Shown: in pieces, positions 15,416-23,306 of the stretch | How the letters are laid out: the number at the start of each line of letters is the position of its first letter | How positions within the stretch are numbered: position 1 is the first letter of the stretch | Source of the DNA: Flavobacteriaceae bacterium | Lineage (GTDB): Bacteria; Bacteroidota; Bacteroidia; Flavobacteriales; Flavobacteriaceae | DNA: 25,152 bases | Reading direction: 5' to 3' | Assembly: GCA_002709185.1 (NCBI GenBank) | Contig: PAQB01000022.1 | Span: 1-25,152, forward strand | Made by a program: the position numbers and the translations under genes | Notes under the pieces: model-generated | Databases searched by the model: none | The model's input: only the letters and a program-made list of their open reading frames with translations | What the model was told of the DNA's origin: nothing

Positions 15416-16966
15416 ATGAGAGAAATCAATGTTTTGTGGGTGGATGATGAGATTTCATTTTTAAAACCTCATATTATATTTTTAGAGAAAAAAAACTATA
15501 AGATTTGTCCTTGTCAAAGTGGAACTGAAGCCCTTGAGATATTTAAATCTAACGATTTTGATATTGTTTTTTTAGATGAAAACATGCCGGGTTTATCGGG
15601 TTTAGAAACTTTGTCTGAGTTGAAGGAAATAAAATCAAATATTCCCGTTGTAATGATTACCAAAAGTGAGGAAGAATATATCATGGAAGAGGCGATTGGT
15701 AGTAAAATCGCTGATTATCTTATTAAGCCAGTTAATCCTAATCAAATTCTACTCAGCCTTAAAAAAAACTTAGACCATAGCCGTTTAATCTCAGAAAAAA
15801 CATCTTCAAATTATCTTCAAGAATTTCGAAAAATTGCCATGGAAATGAACGATATCAACTCTTTTGATGCGTGGGCTGATCTGTATAAAAAATTAATTTA
15901 TTGGGAGTTAGAATTAGAAAATTCTCAGGACGTAACAATGTTTGAAATATTAGAGGCCCAAAAAACAGAGGCAAACGCACAATTCTCTAAATTTATTGAT
16001 AAAAACTACTCGCAATGGTTTCAAAACGAAAATGCCCCGATTTTATCACATACACTTTTTAAAACCAAAATCGTCCCTGAAGTCGGTACAGAACAACCCA
16101 CCTTGTTAGTTGTTATTGATAATTTAAGATTCGATCAATGGAAGACTATGGAGTCTACTGTCAATTCACATTATAAAGTAAAAGACGAAATGCTTTATTA
16201 CAGTATCTTACCAACTGCTACTCAATATGCAAGAAATGCCATTTTTTCTGGGCTTACTCCTAAAGAGATGGAAACGCATTACCCAGAATATTGGAAAAAT
16301 GACATTGACGAAGGTGGAAAAAACTTATACGAGGACAAATTTCTAGAAACACAACTGCAGCGCTTGGGACTTTCGAATTTGACACATGAGTATATAAAGA
16401 TTACAAATTTAAAAGCCGGAAAAAAATTAGCTGAAAATTTCAAAAGCAAAGCCAGCAATGATTTAACAGTCGTTGTTTACAATTTCGTAGACATGCTCTC
16501 CCACTCTAAAACAGAAATGGAAGTCATCAAAGAACTAGCGTCGGATGATCGCGGTTATCGTTCGCTAACACAAAGCTGGTTTAAAAACTCCCCCCTTCTA
16601 GATATCATAAAGCAGGCGCAACAGCTTAATTTTAAACTGATCATTACGACAGACCACGGTACGATAAATGTTAAAAATCCTTCAAAAGTTATTGGTGATA
16701 AAAATACCAGTCTAAATTTACGTTACAAAACAGGGCGCAGCCTAAGCTTTGAGAGCAAAGACGTGTTTGCAGCTAAAAATCCTAGTACTATTGGTCTGCC
16801 CTCCATTTCGATGAACAGTTCATTTATTTTCGCGAAAAGTAATTTGTTTTTTGCCTATCCAAACAATTACAACCACTATGTCAGTTATTACAAGAATTCT
16901 TACCAACACGGTGGTATATCCTTAGAGGAGGTCTTGATTCCATTTGTTGTTTTAAATCCAAGATAA
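15416..16966 (+). CDS. porX: PorX: response regulator with PglZ/alkaline-phosphatase-like domain, T9SS regulator
   Basis: A 516-residue protein of the PorX type. In Porphyromonas and Flavobacterium, PorX works with the kinase PorY and a sigma factor to control the type IX secretion system. The receiver domain (1-120) has a full phospho-acceptor set: Asp10, Asp11, Asp54 in FLDENMPG, Thr82 and Lys104. A helical linker follows, then a PglZ-type phosphatase domain. Candidate metal ligands are Asp235 in VVIDNLRFDQW, Asp359 and His363 in DMLSHS, and Asp413-His414 in TTDHG. A threonine in PTATQYARN (267 or 269) is the expected nucleophile. PorX has been reported to hydrolyse cyclic and linear oligonucleotides, so this copy probably has both activities. 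tsaE follows by five bases. Confidence 0.96.
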   Translation: MREINVLWVDDEISFLKPHIIFLEKKNYKICPCQSGTEALEIFKSNDFDIVFLDENMPGLSGLETLSELKEIKSNIPVVMITKSEEEYIMEEAIGSKIADYLIKPVNPNQILLSLKKNLDHSRLISEKTSSNYLQEFRKIAMEMNDINSFDAWADLYKKLIYWELELENSQDVTMFEILEAQKTEANAQFSKFIDKNYSQWFQNENAPILSHTLFKTKIVPEVGTEQPTLLVVIDNLRFDQWKTMESTVNSHYKVKDEMLYYSILPTATQYARNAIFSGLTPKEMETHYPEYWKNDIDEGGKNLYEDKFLETQLQRLGLSNLTHEYIKITNLKAGKKLAENFKSKASNDLTVVVYNFVDMLSHSKTEMEVIKELASDDRGYRSLTQSWFKNSPLLDIIKQAQQLNFKLIITTDHGTINVKNPSKVIGDKNTSLNLRYKTGRSLSFESKDVFAAKNPSTIGLPSISMNSSFIFAKSNLFFAYPNNYNHYVSYYKNSYQHGGISLEEVLIPFVVLNPR

Positions 16967-16971
16967 AGCGT

Positions 16972-17376
16972 ATGATTCTAAAATACTCCTTAAAAGACAT
17001 TGATAAAATAGCCCGAAAATTGTTGGAGGAATCCAAAACAAAAACAATTCTTTTCAAGGGTGAAATGGGCAGTGGAAAAACAACTTTAATTTCAGCCATG
17101 GTGAAAATTTTAGGAGGTAAATCAAAAGCATCCAGTCCCACATTTTCAATTGTAAATGAATACAAAGTAAAATCCGACATTGTATATCATTTTGATTTTT
17201 ACAGAATAAAAAATCAAATCGAAGCCTTAGACATTGGAATTGAGGATTATTTTTACTCTGGTAATTGGAATTTCGTAGAATGGCCTGATAAAATCAAACC
17301 ACTACTCCCAAACAACACAACAACTGTCAAACTTTCAATTTTATCAAATCAAGAGCGTGAATTAGAACGGATTTAA
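16972..17376 (+). CDS. tsaE: tRNA t6A synthesis ATPase TsaE
   Basis: A 134-residue protein of the TsaE (YjeE) family. It is the ATPase that works with TsaB and TsaD to place N6-threonylcarbamoyladenosine on ANN-decoding tRNAs. The Walker A loop GEMGSGKT is at residues 30-37, the switch region SPTFSIVNEY at 54-63, followed by HFDFYR and the family motif FVEWPDKI. All the expected elements are intact. It begins five bases after porX and ends 63 bases before ald, so it is probably transcribed with porX. Confidence 0.95.
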   Translation: MILKYSLKDIDKIARKLLEESKTKTILFKGEMGSGKTTLISAMVKILGGKSKASSPTFSIVNEYKVKSDIVYHFDFYRIKNQIEALDIGIEDYFYSGNWNFVEWPDKIKPLLPNNTTTVKLSILSNQERELERI

Positions 17377-17439
17377 GCACAAGTTGAATAATTTAAGTTG
17401 AAAAAATAATTGTAATTTGCAACATCAACACAACCAAGT

Positions 17440-18639
17440 ATGCAAAAATTAAAATCTCCCTTTTCAAAGGCACAGCTGCTGCCAAAAGAGGAACGCTTAG
17501 AGATTTCAAGTGACAGCACCTCTTTGTTTATTGGCGTTCCTAAAGAAAGATCCTTTCAGGAAAAGCGTATTTGTTTAACTCCAGATGCTGTATCTGCACT
17601 CACCAACAATGGTCATCGGGTTTTGATTGAAAGTGAAGCTGGAAATAATGCCGCTTTTAATGACAGTGAATACAGTGAAGCTGGAGCTGAAATCACGAGT
17701 GATACTGCCAAGGTGTTTTCATCCCCAATCATTCTAAAAGTCGAACCCCCAACTCTTGATGAAATTGAAATGATTAAACCTAACGCAGTTTTAATTTCGG
17801 CGCTTCAATTAAAGATGCAAAATAAAGCTTATTTTGAAGCCCTATCAAAGAAAAAAATAACGGCACTTGGTTTCGAGTTTATAAAAGATAATGATGGAAC
17901 TTTCCCTGCAGTAAGGCAGATAAGTGAAATTGCAGGTGCAGCCTCAATTTTGATTGCCTCAGAAATCATGTCCATAACTAATGAGGGCAACGGTTTGATG
18001 CTTGGAAATATTAGTGGGATACCACCAACCGAAGTGGTCATTATTGGAGCTGGTATCGTTGGTGAATATGCTGCGAAGTCAGCAATTGGTCTTGGAGCTA
18101 ATGTGCGAGTTTTTGACAATTCCATCACTAAATTAAGAACACTACAAGCCAATGTTGGAAGGCGTGTCTACACTTCAACAATGCAACCCAAGAATTTAAT
18201 GAAAGCGCTGATGCGATGCGATGTAGCAATAGGCGCTTCTAAAGGGAAAAACAGGGCCCCAATTCTAGTCAATGAAGCCATGGTAGAATTGATGAAGCCA
18301 GGGGCCGTAATTGTTGATGTAAGTATTGATATGGGGGGATGTTTTGAAACCAGCGAACTCACGACTCACGACAAGCCAACCTTTGAAAAACATGGCGTCA
18401 TACACTATTGTGTACCTAATATTCCAGCACGCTACTCAAGAACTGCATCAGTTTCTTTAAGTAATATTTTCACACCCTATCTACTGCAAATTGCAGAGGC
18501 TGGAGGTCTAGAAAATGCCATTCGCCAAGACCATGGTTTAAAAAACGGACTCTATTTATACCATGGCGTCATTACCAATAAATCTATTTCTAACTGGTTT
18601 GATTTGGATTCTAGCGATTTAAATCTTTTGATTATATAA
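17440..18639 (+). CDS. ald: Alanine dehydrogenase
   Basis: A 399-residue member of the alanine dehydrogenase/transhydrogenase family, which interconverts L-alanine with pyruvate and ammonia using NAD. An N-terminal extension of about 30 residues precedes the catalytic domain that starts at FIGVPKERSFQEKRI. The Rossmann loop GAGIVGEYAAKSA begins at Gly203. VIVDVSIDMGGCFETSELTTHD and HYCVPNIPARYSRTAS match the C-terminal catalytic region of the family. The extension is common in flavobacterial copies and does not affect the call. A TAATTTG sequence 20 bases upstream is a near-match to a -7 box, one base short, so a private promoter is possible. The DUF4258 gene follows with six bases between stop and start. 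Confidence 0.94.
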   Translation: MQKLKSPFSKAQLLPKEERLEISSDSTSLFIGVPKERSFQEKRICLTPDAVSALTNNGHRVLIESEAGNNAAFNDSEYSEAGAEITSDTAKVFSSPIILKVEPPTLDEIEMIKPNAVLISALQLKMQNKAYFEALSKKKITALGFEFIKDNDGTFPAVRQISEIAGAASILIASEIMSITNEGNGLMLGNISGIPPTEVVIIGAGIVGEYAAKSAIGLGANVRVFDNSITKLRTLQANVGRRVYTSTMQPKNLMKALMRCDVAIGASKGKNRAPILVNEAMVELMKPGAVIVDVSIDMGGCFETSELTTHDKPTFEKHGVIHYCVPNIPARYSRTASVSLSNIFTPYLLQIAEAGGLENAIRQDHGLKNGLYLYHGVITNKSISNWFDLDSSDLNLLII

Positions 18640-18645
18640 TTGCCT

Positions 18646-19008
18646 ATGAAATTTAAACATCGTCTTGGATTTTTCCTTGGTGGATTTTCAATCGGACTTG
18701 TGTTTCTAACTTTTTTTCTAAAGCAAAAAAAAACAAAGTTTGCCTATGGCCCCAATGCAAGGGTTATCAAGAGTTTAAATGACAAACCCATTAAGTTTTC
18801 TGATGATGTTAGGGGTGTCATAAAGGTACTTCAAATTGATACCGTAGCCGTTTATGACCTTTTAAAAAATGGCAACGTAAATTTTAGCGAAAGTAAACCG
18901 CGATTGGACAGTTGTAAGCTGTACACAATTCAAAATGATGATTTAAAATTAAAAGTAGAAAACTGTGAGAAAGCGGCTTTAGTTATTAGTCTTCAATCAA
19001 TAAACTAA
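18646..19008 (+). CDS. DUF4258-type membrane-anchored protein
   Basis: A 120-residue protein. I chose the ATG at 18646; a TTG two codons earlier extends the frame but is not needed. An N-terminal membrane anchor (HRLGFFLGGFSIGLVFLTFFL) is followed by a soluble domain of about 90 residues with the pattern I associate with DUF4258. This gene type commonly sits directly after alanine dehydrogenase in Flavobacteriaceae, so a functional link is plausible but unproven. The soluble domain has two cysteines, in DSCKLY and VENCEKA. Its stop overlaps the stop of the convergent proline dehydrogenase gene. Confidence 0.82.
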   Translation: MKFKHRLGFFLGGFSIGLVFLTFFLKQKKTKFAYGPNARVIKSLNDKPIKFSDDVRGVIKVLQIDTVAVYDLLKNGNVNFSESKPRLDSCKLYTIQNDDLKLKVENCEKAALVISLQSIN

Positions 19009-20186
19009 ATATTTCTGCGTTTTATTTCCTTTTTTATCAATTCCAATTCACGGTTAGTTTGTCCAGCTACAGAAGTGTTTTCTTCTGCCCTTCTAATCAA
19101 ATATGGCATGACATCCTTTACAGGGCCAAAAGGTAGATACTTGGCAGCATTATATTGGTATTTTGCCAAATTAAAGCTAATGTGATCGCTCATTCCATAG
19201 AGCTGCCCAAACCATACTCTGGCGTCATTCTTTTTTATATTAAGAGAGGATAAAGTCTTTAGGGCTAATAGAGTACTATCTTCATTATGAGTTCCAAGAA
19301 AAAGACTGGTATTAGAGAGGTTTTCAAGAATGAACATCAGACAATTATCAAAGTTCATATCTGTCTCGGCCTTGGTTTTACAAATTGGGGATTTAATATT
19401 GTTGACTTTGGCACGTTTGCGTTCTTTTTCCATGTAGGCGCCACGAACTAATTTAAAACCAAGTTTAAAGTTTTCTTTTTTTGCTAATGCATCGATTTCT
19501 TTTAAGTAGTCCAGTCGATTCCAACGGTAGGCTTGAATGGTGTTATAAACAACTACTTTTTCCTTGTTGTAGTCCTTCATAAGCGCTAAGAGCAGTGCAT
19601 CAGCTGAATCTTGCATCCAACTCTCCTCTGCATCCACAAGAATCCCAATATTCATTTTCTGAGCGTATTTGCAAATGGCATGAAAGCGATCTTTAATGCG
19701 GTTCCATGCTTTAATTTCGGCTGGGGTCAAACTATCGGATTTACTAACTTTCTCATAAAGTTCAAAACGACCAACTGCAGTAGGTTTAAATACGGCAAAG
19801 GGCATCGCTGTATTTTTAGCCGCAAAATCGATTAGTTCTAAGGTTTTTTCAACAATAAAATCAAATTGCGCTTCATTTTGCTTGCCTTCAACAGAATAAT
19901 CCAATACACTGTAAACTCCACTGTTATACATCTTTTTAATTTTAGTCCTACAATCTGTTGCATTGATGCCACCGCAAAAATGGTCAAAAACAGTTGATCG
20001 AATTAAACCTTCTATAGGAAGGTTGCTTTTTAAGGCAAAATTTGTGGCTGCTGCTCCGATATGAACCAAGGGCTGGTTAGAAACCATTTTAAACAAAAAA
20101 TAAGCCCGCTCGAGCTCTGCATCTGTTTTTAGATGGAAGGCAATTTCTGTATTTGAAAAATCTATATGGGGATTGGATTTTTTCAT
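19005..20186 (-). CDS. Proline dehydrogenase
   Basis: A 393-residue FAD-dependent proline dehydrogenase, the monofunctional form that oxidises proline to pyrroline-5-carboxylate. The beta-alpha barrel motifs are present: GILVDAEESWMQD, the loop KLVRGAYMEKER and the substrate-binding arginine pair in LIRRAEENTSVAGQ. It is longer than the minimal bacterial PRODH and has the layout common in Bacteroidota. The partner P5C dehydrogenase is not in the window. It is divergent from aroB over 69 bases. A TAATTTTG box at 20215-20208 on its strand may be its -7 element. Its stop overlaps the stop of the DUF4258 gene. Confidence 0.93.
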   Translation of the reverse strand: MKKSNPHIDFSNTEIAFHLKTDAELERAYFLFKMVSNQPLVHIGAAATNFALKSNLPIEGLIRSTVFDHFCGGINATDCRTKIKKMYNSGVYSVLDYSVEGKQNEAQFDFIVEKTLELIDFAAKNTAMPFAVFKPTAVGRFELYEKVSKSDSLTPAEIKAWNRIKDRFHAICKYAQKMNIGILVDAEESWMQDSADALLLALMKDYNKEKVVVYNTIQAYRWNRLDYLKEIDALAKKENFKLGFKLVRGAYMEKERKRAKVNNIKSPICKTKAETDMNFDNCLMFILENLSNTSLFLGTHNEDSTLLALKTLSSLNIKKNDARVWFGQLYGMSDHISFNLAKYQYNAAKYLPFGPVKDVMPYLIRRAEENTSVAGQTNRELELIKKEIKRRNI

Positions 20187-20207
20187 ATTTCAATAAAATG
20201 TTCATTT

Positions 20208-20215
20208 CAAAATTA
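20208..20215 (-). promoter_or_regulatory. Putative -7 box for proline dehydrogenase
   Basis: On the minus strand TAATTTTG matches TAnnTTTG, 21 bases before the proline dehydrogenase start. No TTG is seen at the usual upstream distance, so confidence is low. Confidence 0.35.
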
Positions 20216-20238
20216 TCGATTTCTAATATATTTCATAC

Positions 20239-20246
20239 TATATTTG
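20239..20246 (+). promoter_or_regulatory. Putative -7 box for aroB
   Basis: TATATTTG matches TAnnTTTG, nine bases before the aroB ATG. This would give a very short or absent leader. No clear TTG lies 17-23 bases upstream. It lies 23 bases from the oppositely facing proline dehydrogenase box, so the two promoters may compete. Confidence 0.35.
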
Positions 20247-20255
20247 AATAACAAA

Positions 20256-21326
20256 ATGAAATCAATTCTTACTACATCTTACGCCATACATTTTGGCATC
20301 ACTGCATCTCAAGCGCTACACAGCTATTTAGAGTCTAGTAATCACTCCAAAATAATTGTTTTGGTTGACTTTAATACAAAGACTGCGTGTTTGCCAGTAT
20401 TTGTTGACAAATTTTTAAATGGTTTTCAAATTGAAATTATTGAAATCCCTGATGGAGAAATCCACAAAACCCTCACAAGTTGTTTAAATGTTTGGAGATG
20501 CCTTAGTGATTTGGGAGCAGATCGAAACTCATTAATAATCAATCTTGGGGGTGGTGTCGTCACTGATCTTGGTGGTTTTGTAGCATCAACCTTTAAAAGA
20601 GGGTTAAAATTTATTAATATTCCCACTTCCCTTCTTGCTATGGTCGATGCTTCAGTAGGCGGTAAAACTGGCGTTGATTTAGACCACTCCAAAAACCAAG
20701 TTGGAACCATTTCTTTTGCCGAGATGGTCCTCATTGATACAAAATTTCTAGAAACGCTTCCCGATGAAGAATTACGCTCAGGAATGGCGGAAATGCTAAA
20801 ACACGGATTAATTCTAGATCGTTTATACTGGGAGGCTTTAAAAGGACTTAATACGCCAAAAGCCAGTGATCTAACGCCTTCAATCTACCGTTCTGTGGAA
20901 ATTAAAAATGAAATAGTAACTCAAGACCCCAATGAAATGAATGTTCGGAAGTTTTTAAATTTTGGACACACCTTAGGGCACGCTATTGAATCCTATTCTC
21001 TTGACAGTAAAACCTTGAAAGCTTTACTACACGGTGAGGCCATTGCAATTGGAATGGTCCTGGAAGCCTTTTTGTCTTTCAAGTTGTGTGGATTAAATGA
21101 AAATGATTTAAAAACCATCAAAAGCACGTTTTCTAAAATTTACGAAAAGTGTGAATTTAAAGAAGATGATATTAAGTGTATTTTGGATTTACTAAAACAC
21201 GACAAGAAAAATACCCATGGCAGGGTCAATTTTGTATTGCTCGAGAGTATAGGAAAATGCCGCTTAGATGTTGAAGTGGACACGGCCCTGGTCTATGAGG
21301 CCTTTGATTATTACAACAAAGATTAA
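20256..21326 (+). CDS. aroB: 3-dehydroquinate synthase
   Basis: A 356-residue AroB, which converts DAHP to 3-dehydroquinate in the shikimate pathway with NAD and a metal. The ATG at 20256 gives the normal family length; an upstream open stretch runs into the proline dehydrogenase gene and is not used. The NAD-binding region GGGVVTDLGGF is at 98-108 and LLAMVDASVGGKTGVDL at 126-142. Metal ligands Glu179, His242 and His259 keep exactly the 63 and 17 residue spacings of the E. coli ligands. The Lrp gene ends on the opposite strand at the very next base. Confidence 0.95.
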   Translation: MKSILTTSYAIHFGITASQALHSYLESSNHSKIIVLVDFNTKTACLPVFVDKFLNGFQIEIIEIPDGEIHKTLTSCLNVWRCLSDLGADRNSLIINLGGGVVTDLGGFVASTFKRGLKFINIPTSLLAMVDASVGGKTGVDLDHSKNQVGTISFAEMVLIDTKFLETLPDEELRSGMAEMLKHGLILDRLYWEALKGLNTPKASDLTPSIYRSVEIKNEIVTQDPNEMNVRKFLNFGHTLGHAIESYSLDSKTLKALLHGEAIAIGMVLEAFLSFKLCGLNENDLKTIKSTFSKIYEKCEFKEDDIKCILDLLKHDKKNTHGRVNFVLLESIGKCRLDVEVDTALVYEAFDYYNKD

Positions 21327-21809
21327 CTACTGTAATTCGTTAAAAATAGAGTGCATCAAACGCTTTTTGTCATTGATGCTTTCTTCAAGCGAAATCATGG
21401 TTTCAGTTCTGTATATTCCGTCAATATCATCAATTTTGAAGATAATTTCCTTTGCATGGGTTGTGCTCCTGGCGCGAATTTTACAAAAAATATTAAACTT
21501 GCCTGTCGTGATATGTGCAACAGTAACGTGAGGAATTTCATTAATGCGTTGCAAAACAAATTTGGTTTGAGATGTGTTTTGTAGGTAGATACCAACATAA
21601 GCAATAAATGAATAACCTAATTTCTGGTAATCCAAAGTCAAAGAAGATCCCTTGATTATTTTAGCGTCTTCCATTTTTTTAACACGAACGTGAACGGTAC
21701 CCGCAGATATAAGAAGTTTTTTTGCAATGTCAGTAAAAGGAATTCTTGTATTATCTATTAACATGCTTAAGATTTGGTGGTCAATCTCATCAAGTTTAAA
21801 TTTGGCCAT
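21327..21809 (-). CDS. Lrp/AsnC-family transcriptional regulator
   Basis: A 160-residue regulator. An N-terminal winged helix (LDEIDHQILSMLIDNTRIP, then TDIAKKLLISAGTVHVRVKKMEDAKII) binds DNA, and the C-terminal RAM domain (IAYVGIYLQ onward) usually binds an amino acid and drives octamer formation. The family acts on amino-acid metabolism; nearby alanine and proline dehydrogenase genes are plausible but untested targets. It is convergent with aroB with no gap. A weak TAATTTTG box lies upstream at 21845-21838 on its strand, without a -33 element. Confidence 0.92.
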   Translation of the reverse strand: MAKFKLDEIDHQILSMLIDNTRIPFTDIAKKLLISAGTVHVRVKKMEDAKIIKGSSLTLDYQKLGYSFIAYVGIYLQNTSQTKFVLQRINEIPHVTVAHITTGKFNIFCKIRARSTTHAKEIIFKIDDIDGIYRTETMISLEESINDKKRLMHSIFNELQ

Positions 21810-21868
21810 TTTTTTTAGAAAATTATGATTTATTCGTCAAAATTAACAAATTATATTTAATAAAAAAC

Positions 21869-23035
21869 CTATAAGTGTAAATTATTATTAATAAAAAGTG
21901 TAAATCGACTGCTTTTTATAAAAAATTCACTAATAACGGCCTCCAATTCAATTTTTTTATTGTTTTTAAGACTCAAGTTTTCAAATTTAGCATCAATCAA
22001 TCGATGTGCACTATAGTCTTTAAGATTATCAATAACACTTATCTTTGGGATAAACTGAATTTGCTTTTCTATCAAAACCTCTTCGTAAAGGATTCCGACA
22101 TCTGCAATTTTAGTTGTTCCATCCACTTCAACAGAAGCATTTTTAATAAGGACATCAAACAATAGCGGTTTATTTTCAGGAATATCATGATAGCTTTCAA
22201 CAGCATCTTTAGGCACAATTCTTAGGCTTATACAATTAATGGCAATCAAAAGAGACATAAACATATATTTCCTAGTATCTTCCCTGTTATAATCTGAAAT
22301 GTGTCCAGCTTCAAAGAGTATTGTAGTTACCCCTAAAGATTGAAATTGGTCACCGACACAATTGATATTAAAGCTGTCGTCAAATCTTGAAATATGATTT
22401 GGTATAAATAATTGCAGTACATTATTAATTTCAGAAATAATACCCATCGCTTGTTTGCGGTTAGAAGAAATTGAGCGCTCCTTATCTTGCGATGGTGCCA
22501 AAAAACTTAAACCTGCAGAATTTTTGGTACCAGCGACACAATATATACTGCGTTGATCGTGCATATTAAAACAGAATTCAGGCTTGAATGTATTAAATAT
22601 TGTTCTCAAGACAAGACTTTCGCTTTGGGTAAGGGATTGGGCGTCACGATTTAAATCTATGCCTTTCGCATTTAGTCTGTTATAGTTATTTGCACCGTCA
22701 GGATTAAGAATTGGAATTATGATGAAAGAACAGTGTTTTAAAACTGATGAAATCCCTAAATTTTCAAGATTAAATATAAAATCAAAAAGTGCCTTGGTGC
22801 ATGTGGACTCATTGCCGTGCATTTGAGACCAAATTAAGATTTTTATAGGTCCATTACCTGCCTTTATAGCAAAAATTGGTTGATCGCGTTCAGAACGACC
22901 TGCTATCTCATAACTAAAACCATTGGGAAGTCTATTTAGAATTGGTAAAATATGAGAATTCGCAATATAACGACCATTCAGATTTTGAACCTTGAGGTTA
23001 GAAAAATTTAAATGTATGTCTTGATACAGTTGCAT
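21869..23035 (-). CDS. M14-family zinc carboxypeptidase, apparently cytoplasmic
   Basis: A 388-residue protein of the M14 metallocarboxypeptidase fold. Zinc ligands are His73 and Glu76 in QMHGNEST and His159 in FNMHDQRS. NPDGANNYNR at 111-120 and GIDLNRD at 125-131 match the substrate-binding motifs. Glu242 in LFEAGH fits the catalytic glutamate. There is no signal peptide, so it probably acts in the cytoplasm on a peptide or amino-acid conjugate; the substrate is unknown. The last 120 residues form an extra domain outside the peptidase core. It is divergent from an XRE regulator, and its upstream region carries two of the four dyad sites, so it is a candidate target of that regulator. Confidence 0.88.
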   Translation of the reverse strand: MQLYQDIHLNFSNLKVQNLNGRYIANSHILPILNRLPNGFSYEIAGRSERDQPIFAIKAGNGPIKILIWSQMHGNESTCTKALFDFIFNLENLGISSVLKHCSFIIIPILNPDGANNYNRLNAKGIDLNRDAQSLTQSESLVLRTIFNTFKPEFCFNMHDQRSIYCVAGTKNSAGLSFLAPSQDKERSISSNRKQAMGIISEINNVLQLFIPNHISRFDDSFNINCVGDQFQSLGVTTILFEAGHISDYNREDTRKYMFMSLLIAINCISLRIVPKDAVESYHDIPENKPLLFDVLIKNASVEVDGTTKIADVGILYEEVLIEKQIQFIPKISVIDNLKDYSAHRLIDAKFENLSLKNNKKIELEAVISEFFIKSSRFTLFINNNLHL

Positions 23036-23075
23036 TTATTGGCTGTTGTGGATTACAAAAATAATCAATCTCTTA

Positions 23076-23089
23076 TTTACATTTGTAAA
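23076..23089. promoter_or_regulatory. Operator-like dyad, site A
   Basis: TTTACATTTGTAAA, an inverted repeat of TTTACA and TGTAAA around two bases, identical to site C in front of the XRE gene. It lies 41 bases upstream of the M14 start codon, in its probable leader or promoter region. Confidence 0.55.
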
Positions 23090-23110
23090 CACAATGTACT
23101 CCATTTATGG

Positions 23111-23124
23111 TTCACAAATGTACA
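23111..23124. promoter_or_regulatory. Operator-like dyad, site B, with a minus-strand -7 box
   Basis: TTCACAAATGTACA differs from the site A inverted copy at two of 14 positions. On the minus strand it contains TACATTTG (23122-23115), the same -7 box as in the XRE promoter, facing the M14 gene. No TTG lies at the usual distance, so promoter use is uncertain. Confidence 0.45.
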
Positions 23125-23240
23125 TTTATTAATACGATTTATTAAAAAATTAAACTTATTCTTAATTTATAATTTAATTTATTATAAATCAGTATTTTAT
23201 ATACATCTATATAAAGTTATTTATTAATAATTATTAATTG

Positions 23241-23272
23241 TTTTTGTTTGTCAAAATAAAATTTTACATTTG
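23241..23272 (+). promoter_or_regulatory. Promoter of the XRE regulator
   Basis: TTTTTG at 23241-23246 and TACATTTG at 23265-23272 with an 18-base spacer match the flavobacterial consensus well. The -7 box lies inside dyad site C, so a protein bound there would block transcription. The ATG is at 23307, about 30 bases after the expected start of transcription. Confidence 0.65.
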
Positions 23273-23276
23273 TAAA
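23263..23276. promoter_or_regulatory. Operator-like dyad, site C
   Basis: TTTACATTTGTAAA, identical to site A, covers the -7 box of the XRE promoter. With site D it also forms a perfect 12-base inverted repeat (23263-23274 and 23290-23301) with 15 bases between, a spacing that would suit two dimers or a looped complex. Confidence 0.6.
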
Positions 23277-23287
23277 TAACAACTTAT

Positions 23288-23301
23288 TATACAAATGTAA
23301 A
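23288..23301. promoter_or_regulatory. Operator-like dyad, site D
   Basis: TATACAAATGTAAA matches the inverted form of site C at 13 of 14 positions and ends five bases before the XRE start codon. It sits where a repressor would block early transcription or translation initiation. Confidence 0.5.
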
Positions 23302-23306
23302 CTATT

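Noticed and set aside
20166..20255. Long N-terminal extension of AroB
   Set aside because: It would overlap the proline dehydrogenase start and give a non-AroB leader; the ATG at 20256 gives the normal family length and start.
23012..23227. 71-residue open frame in the XRE/M14 gap
   Set aside because: Composition is low-complexity (Y, I, L, N) as expected from AT-rich noncoding DNA, and it overlaps the M14 start and two dyad sites.
23125..23240. CRISPR, attachment-site or origin-like reading of the very AT-rich stretch
   Set aside because: There are no regularly spaced repeats and no DnaA-box cluster; the four dyads are irregularly spaced and fit operators better.
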